In this document: positions 42,681 through 50,316 of the stretch, in pieces
Layout of the letters: each line of letters opens with the position of its first letter
How positions within the stretch are numbered: the first letter of the stretch is position 1
Assembly (NCBI GenBank): GCA_938012815.1
Contig: CALLVV010000059.1
Location: 16,746 to 80,745 of the forward strand
DNA: 64,000 nucleotides
DNA from: an uncultured Propionibacteriaceae bacterium
GTDB lineage: Bacteria > Actinomycetota > Actinomycetes > Propionibacteriales > Propionibacteriaceae
Direction: 5' to 3'
Position numbers and translations under genes: made by a program
The notes under the pieces: model-generated
The model's input: only the letters and a program-made list of their open reading frames with translations
What the model was told of the DNA's origin: nothing
The model's database searches: none

Positions 42681-44057
42681 ATGAGCGTCATCACCCATCC
42701 ATCCGAGGATGCTGACACCCTGTCCGGCACCCCTTCTCCAGGCCCATCCACCGATACCCGTTCCCGCCGCAATTTCCGCAGTTTCATGGTGATCTGGGCA
42801 GCTCAGCTGGTGGCCAGGGTCGGAAACGGGCTCACGGCCTTCGGGCTCGGGGTCTACGTCTATCAGCAGTCGGGCCTGAGCACCGCCGTGTCACTCGTCA
42901 CGCTGGCCGCTTTCCTACCGTCGCTGCTGTTGGCCCCGTTCGGGGGTGTACTTGCCGACCGGTATGACCGCCGTCTCCTGATGATCTTCGGCGACACCTT
43001 CTCCGCATTCGGTCTTCTCGCCATGATCATTGCCTTCCACACCGATTTCGCGAGTATCCCCATCATCTGTGGCTGTGTAGCGCTGAGCTCCGTGTTCAGC
43101 TCCGTCATGGACCCCGCCTATCGTGCCACTGTCACCGATCTGCTCACCTCCGAGCAGTATGCCCGGGCAGGAGGGCTGGTCCAGTTGGCCTCCGCATCCC
43201 AATACCTGATCTCCCCCGCCATTGCCGGATTGCTCATGGCCTCCTGCGGAATCACGACGGTACTCACGATCGACATCGCCACCATGGTTCTGACAGTGGT
43301 GTGCATGCTGCTGGTGTGGCGAACCGTCAAAACCCCGCCCCGCCGGACAACAACCGGTTTCTGGGCTGACTTCCGGCAAGGAATCAGCTTTCTGCGCCAG
43401 CAATCAGGCATCACCGTGTTGATGGCTCTGATCACTGTCGTCACTTTCTGCATGGGTTTCTTGCAGACCCTGCTCACCCCGATGCTGCTCGATCTCACGG
43501 ACGAGTCCACGCTCGGTGCGATCCGTTCCATCGCTGCTGTAGGCATGATTGTTGCGAGCCTGATCATCGGTGTGTTCAACATGAAAGGGTCCCACCTTAC
43601 CTACATCACGTGTTTCCTGGCAGCAGGTGGTGTTCTCATTTTCTTCCTGGGAACCACCACCAGCATCGTGGCCATCGGAGTGCTGGCCTTCGCCTTCTTC
43701 ATGACCCTCCCCCCGCTCAACACGAGCATCGAGGTCATCACCAGGTCCTCCATACCCAACGAGACCCAGGGCAAGGTCTGGGGCCTCATGGGACTGATCT
43801 CTCAACTCGGCTACGTCGTGGCCTACGCGGTTTCCGGCGTCCTCGCCGACAGCGTTTTCAACCCTCTGCTCCGTGAGGGCGGCGCGCTTGCGGACTCCCT
43901 GGGTGCCCTCATCGGAGTCGGCACCTCACGCGGCATCGGGTTCATGCTCATGATCGTCGGAGTCCTTCTGATCGGCATGGCGGTTGCAATCCCCCGTGCC
44001 CGCAGCATTCGCTCCCTCCAGAACAACCTGTCCCTCACCAAGAAGAAAGACGCGTGA
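42681..44057 (+). CDS. MFS exporter
   Basis: 458 residues with about twelve membrane helices. The cytoplasmic loop between helices 2 and 3 (GGVLADRYDRRLLM) is the MFS motif A, and the overall type is MFS_3/EntS-like drug or siderophore exporter. Preceded by GAAAGGAAC. Positioned inside the biosynthetic operon, it probably exports the product. Confidence 0.93.
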   Translation: MSVITHPSEDADTLSGTPSPGPSTDTRSRRNFRSFMVIWAAQLVARVGNGLTAFGLGVYVYQQSGLSTAVSLVTLAAFLPSLLLAPFGGVLADRYDRRLLMIFGDTFSAFGLLAMIIAFHTDFASIPIICGCVALSSVFSSVMDPAYRATVTDLLTSEQYARAGGLVQLASASQYLISPAIAGLLMASCGITTVLTIDIATMVLTVVCMLLVWRTVKTPPRRTTTGFWADFRQGISFLRQQSGITVLMALITVVTFCMGFLQTLLTPMLLDLTDESTLGAIRSIAAVGMIVASLIIGVFNMKGSHLTYITCFLAAGGVLIFFLGTTTSIVAIGVLAFAFFMTLPPLNTSIEVITRSSIPNETQGKVWGLMGLISQLGYVVAYAVSGVLADSVFNPLLREGGALADSLGALIGVGTSRGIGFMLMIVGVLLIGMAVAIPRARSIRSLQNNLSLTKKKDA

Positions 44058-44058
44058 C

Positions 44059-44547
44059 ATGTGGATCCTCGTACTCATAGGGCTCGGCGTCATCACTGGC
44101 CTGGCACAACTGGCCCTGGCAGGCTTCCCGTCCGAGACCGCCATCATCATGCACACGCTGCTGCTGCACCAGTTCGTGGTGACCCACGGACTCCTGGCCG
44201 TCATCGGATTCTTCACCAACGTCATCACACCCAGACAGACGGCGGAGAAACTCGGTTGGGCCACCAGCCCCTACCAGATCAAGTACGGTTTCCAGCAGCT
44301 CGGCCTCGGGGTCATCGGCGCCCTCACCATCTGGTTCCAGGGAAACTTCTGGGCCGCCGCGCTCATCACCCTCTACATCTACGGTGCAAGCGGCCTGTGG
44401 ACCCACACCCAGGAAGTTGTTCGGAAACATCGCGAAAACGGCACCACGGACTGGATAGAAATTGGCAACATAGTGCTTGACGTGATCTACCACGTCGTCC
44501 TGACGTGGATGTCCCTGCTGATCCCCGGCGTCTGGAGCCTGGCATGA
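44059..44547 (+). CDS. DUF6790-like small membrane protein
   Basis: 162 residues, four membrane helices. The segment THGLLAVIGFFTNVITPRQTAEKLGW with SPYQIKYGFQQLG is typical of this uncharacterised family. The ATG starts two bases after the MFS stop. Its stop overlaps the ABC permease start (ATGA). Role unknown; context suggests a membrane helper of export or immunity. Confidence 0.7.
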   Translation: MWILVLIGLGVITGLAQLALAGFPSETAIIMHTLLLHQFVVTHGLLAVIGFFTNVITPRQTAEKLGWATSPYQIKYGFQQLGLGVIGALTIWFQGNFWAAALITLYIYGASGLWTHTQEVVRKHRENGTTDWIEIGNIVLDVIYHVVLTWMSLLIPGVWSLA

Positions 44548-46937
44548 AAGACCGTTTGTACCTGCGGTACTCCCGCAATGATCTGAAAAGGAACTGGGGT
44601 GTCAACACGGCCCTGATGGCCATCCTGGTCCTCAGCGCCTTCCTCATGGCAACTGGCTGCATGGTGATGGAGCGCCTCCTCGGCGGCATCAACCAGCTCT
44701 TCGAGGAGGCCAAACCACCTCACTTCCTGCAGATGCACACCGGTGACTACGATGCCAAAGCTCTCGACGACTTCGCAGCCACACATCCCGAGATCGACTC
44801 GTGGTTCATCGAGAACATGGTGGGGTACGACTCCTCCTCTCTGACATGGTCCCGGTCCTCGACAGGTGAATCCGGAAGCCTGGCAGCGAGCCTCATCGAT
44901 AACCTGTTCATCACGCAGAACAAGAAATTCGACCACCTGCTGGACGGCTCGGGAACCGTCGTGGAACCGGGCAACGGGGAGGTCTACGTCCCCGTTGCCT
45001 ACCAGGACACTTTCGGCCTCCAAGTCGGCGACACCCTTTCGGTCCAGACGGACACAGGGCCCCGTGACTTCACGATCTCGGGTTTCGTCCGCGACTCCCA
45101 GATGGCCTCCTCGCTGTCCTCCGCAACCCGGTTCGTCATCTCCCCTGACGACTTCGCCGCCCTCGAGTCCGCGGGCGGGGGAAGCAGCGAGATCATCGTT
45201 GAGTACCGGCTCACGGATGCTTCCAGGGCCAGCGCCTTGCAGACGGCATACGACTCGGACCACTCCCTTCCCCGCAATGGCCAGGCCGTCACGTTCGACA
45301 TGATCCGTCTGATCAACGCGTTCAGCGACGGGCTCGTCGCGGTGGCGCTGGTCTTCGCCAGCCTCCTGCTGGTGGTGATCGCCCTGATCAACCTGCGTTT
45401 CGTCATCCGGGGAACCATGGAGGACGAGGTCCGTGAGATCGGTGTCATGCGAGCCATCGGGCTCCCCACGCGAGCGATCACGGGGCTCTACCTGGGCAAG
45501 TACAGCATCATGGCGCTCCTGGCATGCGTCATCGGCGGGCTGCTCGGCATCTTCGCCACGAATCTGTTGACGGCCAGCATCGTCAAAAATTACTCCTCGT
45601 CGACTCCCGGCCTAGCAACCGTACTGACACCCGTGATCGCCCTGGTACTGATGTATCTCCTCGTCGTCGGAATCTGCCGCGGCATCCTGCGCGGGATCCG
45701 TCGCATCGAGGTGGTGAATGCTCTGGTACACGGCAGCACCCTGAATGACCGGCAGACCGCGAGGAAAGCTGCGAAGCTGGCTCGCAGGGCGCGCAGCACC
45801 AGTCTGAGTGCAGGACACGGCAGCATCAACCGGCGCCTGTCCTTGGCAGATCTGCGCGCCGAGATGGGGCAGTGGATCCTCATTCCGTTGGTATTCCTCC
45901 TGGCCTCGCTGTTGCTGATCCTTCCCATGAACCTGCTCAGCACCTTCACCAGCCCGCGGTTCGTCACCTACATGGGAGCCCCCGAATCCGACATCCGCGC
46001 TGATGTGCAGTTCTCGAAAGAAGTCGAGGCCACACGTGGCGAGCTCGTGAGAGCATTGGAGAACGACCAGCGCCTCACCAACATCCGGACCTACGCGAAC
46101 GTCCTGTACGAAACCCAAGGAAAAGAAGGCTGGGAGACGCTGCGCGTGGAGGTCGGTGACTACTCGGCCAACACCGTGAAGTTCCTCACCGGCAGCCGCC
46201 CGGAAAGCGGTCAAATCGCACTGTCCACGTTGAACGCGAAGAAATACAACGTCAAAGCCGGTGACACCATGGCCATCAGGCTCGACGGGCAACCGAGCAC
46301 CGTCACGGTATCGGGCACCTACCAGGACGTCACCAGCGGCGGCCACACCGCCAAGATGCAGGGCTCCGTCACGGAGGGAGCAGCAAGCTACGTCATCTAC
46401 GCCGAGACGGTCGGTGGCGCTGATCCCATGACGATCGCGGCGGAATACGACTCACAGTACAAGCACGCGAGCATCGTCCCGATGCAGGAGTACGTGAAAC
46501 AGACCCTGTCATATGTAACCGATGCGTTCCGCAGCGCCGCTTTGCTGTCGCTCGTCTTCGGCCTGGCGGTGTCGGCCCTGATCACTGCGTTGTTCCTGAA
46601 GCTGCGGCTCACCCGGGAGCGCCGCCGAATGGGTGTGTTGTCCGCGCTCGGGTTCTCCAGGAACGAACTCATCAGCCAGGTCAGGCTCAAGACCGTACTC
46701 ACCGTGGCGGTCGGCACCGTCATCGGCACTGTGTTCGCGGCCACTCTGGGAGAAGGATTGATCAGTGGACTGATCTCACTGACAGGCATCGGCCTGACCA
46801 ATCTGAGTTTCATCCCCAATCCGCTTCTGGTCTACATCGGTTACCCCTTGCTCCTCATCACGGTTGGCTTCCTCGCCTCCGTGCCGCTCACCGCTGAGCT
46901 GCGCCGCGGCGAATCCAGCGAATGGCTCAACAAGTAA
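44544..46937 (+). CDS. ABC transporter permease, FtsX/MacB type
   Basis: 797 residues. Two FtsX-like cores: one after the first extracytoplasmic domain (about residues 265-395, LVAVALVFASLLLVVIALIN) and one at the C-terminus (SAALLSLVFGLAVSALITAL), with another extracytoplasmic domain between. The architecture is that of tandem FtsX permeases that move lipids or antimicrobial peptides or sense them. Pairs with the ATPase encoded next. Likely efflux or self-resistance for the cluster product. Confidence 0.9.
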   Translation: MKDRLYLRYSRNDLKRNWGVNTALMAILVLSAFLMATGCMVMERLLGGINQLFEEAKPPHFLQMHTGDYDAKALDDFAATHPEIDSWFIENMVGYDSSSLTWSRSSTGESGSLAASLIDNLFITQNKKFDHLLDGSGTVVEPGNGEVYVPVAYQDTFGLQVGDTLSVQTDTGPRDFTISGFVRDSQMASSLSSATRFVISPDDFAALESAGGGSSEIIVEYRLTDASRASALQTAYDSDHSLPRNGQAVTFDMIRLINAFSDGLVAVALVFASLLLVVIALINLRFVIRGTMEDEVREIGVMRAIGLPTRAITGLYLGKYSIMALLACVIGGLLGIFATNLLTASIVKNYSSSTPGLATVLTPVIALVLMYLLVVGICRGILRGIRRIEVVNALVHGSTLNDRQTARKAAKLARRARSTSLSAGHGSINRRLSLADLRAEMGQWILIPLVFLLASLLLILPMNLLSTFTSPRFVTYMGAPESDIRADVQFSKEVEATRGELVRALENDQRLTNIRTYANVLYETQGKEGWETLRVEVGDYSANTVKFLTGSRPESGQIALSTLNAKKYNVKAGDTMAIRLDGQPSTVTVSGTYQDVTSGGHTAKMQGSVTEGAASYVIYAETVGGADPMTIAAEYDSQYKHASIVPMQEYVKQTLSYVTDAFRSAALLSLVFGLAVSALITALFLKLRLTRERRRMGVLSALGFSRNELISQVRLKTVLTVAVGTVIGTVFAATLGEGLISGLISLTGIGLTNLSFIPNPLLVYIGYPLLLITVGFLASVPLTAELRRGESSEWLNK

Positions 46938-46948
46938 GAGAGACGATC

Positions 46949-47710
46949 ATGCCAACCATCACACTCGACTGCACTGAAATCACCAAGACCTACACCACCA
47001 CAGATCCGCCGACCCACGTGCTCCACGGAGTCGATCTCCAGGTGACCGAAGGAGAATTCCTGGTCATCATGGGGGCCTCCGGGTCCGGCAAGTCAACCCT
47101 GCTCTACAGCATCAGCGGCATGGACCGGCCCACCAGCGGAACGGTGCGTCTCGAGGGGCGGGACCTGACCGGCCTCGGTGACAAGGAGATGAGCCGGGTC
47201 CGTCTGACCCGCATGGGGTTCGTGTTCCAGCAGGCGTATTTCCTGTCCAATCTCACCATCCGTGACAACGTGCTGCTCCCCGCCCTCAAGGCTGACCCGA
47301 AGAGAGCCAGCGAAGCAGCATCCCGTGTGGATGCATTGCTCGACCGGTTCGGTATTGGACACGTCAAGCAGCACGGAATCACGGAGGTCTCCGGTGGCCA
47401 GCTCCAGCGCGCTTCCATCTGCCGGGCACTGGCCAGTGAACCGACCATCGTGTTCGCCGACGAACCCACCGGAGCGCTGAATAGCTCCATGACCACCGAG
47501 GTCATGGACGCCCTGTCTGAAGTTCACGCCGATGGGCGGACCATCGTCATGGTAACCCATGACCCGACATGCGCAGCCCGCGCGGATCGAGTGGTGTATC
47601 TGAGAGACGGGCGGCTCGTGGACTCGCGTTCCATGAACCGCTGGCATCCTGCACATGCCACGCAACGCGAGGATGACCTCCTGGCCTGGCTGCGCGGCCT
47701 CGGATTCTAA
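46949..47710 (+). CDS. ABC transporter ATP-binding protein, MacB/LolD type
   Basis: 253 residues. Walker A GASGSGKST, Q loop FVFQQAYFLSN, signature VSGGQLQR, Walker B IVFADEPTGALN, H loop MVTHDP. Walker B is followed by NSS instead of the usual DS. The gene begins 12 bases after the permease stop. No HlyD-like adaptor is encoded, as expected for a Gram-positive. Confidence 0.96.
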   Translation: MPTITLDCTEITKTYTTTDPPTHVLHGVDLQVTEGEFLVIMGASGSGKSTLLYSISGMDRPTSGTVRLEGRDLTGLGDKEMSRVRLTRMGFVFQQAYFLSNLTIRDNVLLPALKADPKRASEAASRVDALLDRFGIGHVKQHGITEVSGGQLQRASICRALASEPTIVFADEPTGALNSSMTTEVMDALSEVHADGRTIVMVTHDPTCAARADRVVYLRDGRLVDSRSMNRWHPAHATQREDDLLAWLRGLGF

Positions 47711-47844
47711 ACCCAGAACACACAGAACACCCCGAAACACGGATCAGGAGAGCAACTCAGCTCCTGACCCCATGGTTGGTTGCGCCCTCAACAGCCGCGA
47801 CACCCCATTTCACACCCCACCTCACGACACAAGGAGAAACCATC

Positions 47845-48081
47845 ATGACCGAAATCGATTTCATCACCGCCCTGGCCGAGTTCACTACCCGCACCCCGGA
47901 GACGCTCACCCTCGAGGATGACCTGAATGCCGTGGGGCTCGACTCGATCGGTGTCTTTGAGTTCTCCATGAAGCTGGAGGACGAGCTGGGGCAGACCATC
48001 CAGTTCACTGACAAAGTCACAACCGTGCAGGATCTCTTCGACTGCCTCGAAGAGGCTGCACAACCTGTAACCGGCCGCTGA
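47845..48081 (+). CDS. discrete acyl carrier protein (second)
   Basis: 78 residues with the classical VGLDSIGVFEF motif; pantetheine on S34. Preceded by AAGGAGAAAC. It is more acidic and AcpP-like than the first ACP of the cluster and directly precedes a FabF-like KS, suggesting the two form a dedicated chain-elongation or starter-making pair. Confidence 0.93.
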   Translation: MTEIDFITALAEFTTRTPETLTLEDDLNAVGLDSIGVFEFSMKLEDELGQTIQFTDKVTTVQDLFDCLEEAAQPVTGR

Positions 48082-48093
48082 GGAGCTCTCATC

Positions 48094-49311
48094 ATGCACG
48101 ACGTAGTAATCACCGGCATGGGTGTGGTGAGCCCCCTCGGCGCCACCACTGACGAGTTCGAGAGAAACCTATTCCTGGGACGCCACGGCATTGTTCCCCT
48201 CCCCAAGGAACGACAAGAAGGCCTGACCGTCCAAGTTTACGCTCCTGTGGCGGGGTTCGAGCCGGAAAGTCACTTCTCAGCCCTGGAACTTCGTCGGCAG
48301 GATCCTTACACCACTTTCGGCCTGGCCGCTGTTCGCGAGGCTGTCTCCCAGGCAGGTGTGCTCGGAGAGGTCGATCCATTCCGGCTCGGCGTCTATCTCA
48401 CGTCGGGCCTGGGAGGTGCCACCACTGTCGTGAACGAGTACGAAACCCTACAACGAACAGGGCCGCGCAGGGTCTCCCCCATGCTGATTCCCAAGTGGAC
48501 AACCAACATCCTGGCCGGAATGGCCGCCATCGAGCTGGGGGCACATGGCCCGTCTCTCGCTCACGTGTCAGCTTGCGCGTCGAGTGCCATGAGCATCGGC
48601 GAAGGCACCCGTGCCATCCGTCACGGCTACGCCGATGCCATGGTATGCGGCGGGGCGGAGATGCTGGGAACCCGGCTGGCCATGGCAGGGTTCCAGAACC
48701 TGCGCGCGCTCACCCCGGTCGGTGACCCCGATCGCGCGAGCCTCCCCTTCGACAGGACCCGGGCAGGATTCGTCATGGGCGAGGGCGGTGCAGCCGTGGT
48801 CCTGGAGCGAGAGGATCGCGCCAGGGCCCGCGGTGCCAGGATCCTTGCACGGATCACGGGTTATGGGAACACCACGGATGCGTTCCACATCACGGCACCC
48901 TCCGACGATGGTGCGGCCGTGGACCGGGCCATCGATGACGCCTTGGCAGAAGCCGGTCCCACCTCAGGAACCGTACACATCAATGCTCATGGCACAGGAA
49001 CCGTCAAGAACGACCGCGTGGAATCCCGAGCCATCTCCCGAGCGTTTGGGCATCATTCCCCCGTGACCTCGACAAAATCGATGACCGGTCACCTCATGGG
49101 GGCGGCAGGCGCCCTAGAAACGATCGCATCGGTCCTCAGCCTGCTTCGCGATGAGGTACCACCCACGGTTGGCACTTCAGAGCTGGATCCACACATCGAC
49201 ATCGATGTGGTGCTGAAGGCCTCCAGAAAAACCAAACTCGCACGCGCTGTTTCCCTGTCGTTGGGTTTCGGGGGACACAATGCGTGCCTGATCCTGGAGA
49301 AGGCGACATGA
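48094..49311 (+). CDS. FabF-like beta-ketoacyl-ACP synthase
   Basis: 405 residues, KAS-II/type II PKS-like. Triad C161 (VSACASSAMS), H299 (NAHGTGTVKND) and H333 (KSMTGHLMGAAG), all present, so it should be active rather than a chain-length factor. The start MHDVVITGMGVVSPLG is canonical. It lies 12 bases after the ACP and overlaps the PPTase by ATGA. Probable role: extending or making the acyl starter accepted by the first C domain (inference). Confidence 0.93.
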   Translation: MHDVVITGMGVVSPLGATTDEFERNLFLGRHGIVPLPKERQEGLTVQVYAPVAGFEPESHFSALELRRQDPYTTFGLAAVREAVSQAGVLGEVDPFRLGVYLTSGLGGATTVVNEYETLQRTGPRRVSPMLIPKWTTNILAGMAAIELGAHGPSLAHVSACASSAMSIGEGTRAIRHGYADAMVCGGAEMLGTRLAMAGFQNLRALTPVGDPDRASLPFDRTRAGFVMGEGGAAVVLEREDRARARGARILARITGYGNTTDAFHITAPSDDGAAVDRAIDDALAEAGPTSGTVHINAHGTGTVKNDRVESRAISRAFGHHSPVTSTKSMTGHLMGAAGALETIASVLSLLRDEVPPTVGTSELDPHIDIDVVLKASRKTKLARAVSLSLGFGGHNACLILEKAT

Positions 49312-49997
49312 CGGTCGATCTTGTCATCACCGACGCCGATGCGCTCGATGCGCACTCGTTCAGAATCCTGAAATCACTGCTGCCACACGAGCGGCAGAAA
49401 CGAAGCGACCGCTACGACCGGAGGGTGGACCGCTACACGAGCGTCGTGGCGTTCGCACAACTTCAAAAACTGTGGGCGGAGCGCCACCATGGCCCGTTGC
49501 CGACGATCACGGTGGGCAGGTTCGGGAAACCGAAGTTCAGCACGGACACCGGCCTGCACTTCAACTGGTCCCACGACTCGGCGTTGTGCGCCTGTGCATT
49601 GGCCCCGATGCCGGTGGGGGTTGATATATCAGGCCCCGTCCCCTTTGAGCAGAATCTGTTTCACTATATGGCGGCCCCGGGAGAACGTCGTCTCGGAAGG
49701 CATCTGCAACGCAAGAACGACCTCAGTGCGCTGTGGACCCGGAAAGAGGCAACAGTCAAGCGCACCGGCATGGGACTGACAACGCCGCTGCAGCAGATCG
49801 ACACCACAACAGCGAAGGACATCCTCACCTACACGTGCGAAACAATGGACTTCCAGGTCAGCGTGAGTGTCCAAGGCCTCACCGCGGATGCGCTCCGGGA
49901 CCAGCTGCGGGTGCGTTTCCTCACCCTGCGCCCCTTTGCCACGTGGCTCGAGGGGCCACGACACCCTCTCCGCCAACTGACCCCCACCCTGACGTGA
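49308..49997 (+). CDS. 4'-phosphopantetheinyl transferase, Sfp-like
   Basis: 229 residues. The family motifs are visible: FNWSHDSALCACA, GVDISGP and WTRKEATVKRTGMGL. The usual GVDIE is GVDIS here, so one of three acidic magnesium ligands is replaced by Ser; the WxxKEAxxK motif is intact. It converts apo carrier proteins to holo form using CoA. As the last gene of the operon it presumably serves the five integrated and two free carriers. Confidence 0.92.
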   Translation: MTVDLVITDADALDAHSFRILKSLLPHERQKRSDRYDRRVDRYTSVVAFAQLQKLWAERHHGPLPTITVGRFGKPKFSTDTGLHFNWSHDSALCACALAPMPVGVDISGPVPFEQNLFHYMAAPGERRLGRHLQRKNDLSALWTRKEATVKRTGMGLTTPLQQIDTTTAKDILTYTCETMDFQVSVSVQGLTADALRDQLRVRFLTLRPFATWLEGPRHPLRQLTPTLT

Positions 49998-50007
49998 GAT
50001 CCGCCAC

Positions 50008-50038
50008 GGCCGGGAGCCACACAATACCAGCCCCGGCC
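50008..50038 (+). terminator. hairpin after the biosynthetic operon
   Basis: GGCCGGG (50008-50014) can pair with CCCGGCC (50032-50038) eleven bases beyond the PPTase stop. Only 7 bp, with a 17-base loop and a weak T run after it, so a modest call. Confidence 0.45.
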
Positions 50039-50316
50039 TGGGGGATCTTTCATCGCTGACCATGCAACACACGACGTTCCGTTCTTCCGAGATTTTTCCA
50101 TCTAGTTCCCGAGGCACCTTTTCCTTGATAGCGTGATGCCGTGGCATGTTACATCGCAGTCATTTCGCAGAGGAGATGGTTTCGCGACAAGCTTGTCACG
50201 TCATTTTCCCTGTCCCGCGTGACTCACCCACATCGAGGGTTAAAACTTCAATAAGCTCAGGTAGAACAGGCGAGCATTCCGGAACAATCAATTTCATGAT
50301 TCAATGAAAGGGTGTC
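50039..50316. other. AT-rich upstream region of SGNH gene
   Basis: No gene is recognised. The region turns AT-rich from about 50080, contains a small palindrome ATGCC-GT-GGCAT (around 50132-50144), and must hold the promoter of the following secreted hydrolase. The ATG at 50317 is preceded by GAAAGGGTGTC. Confidence 0.5.
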
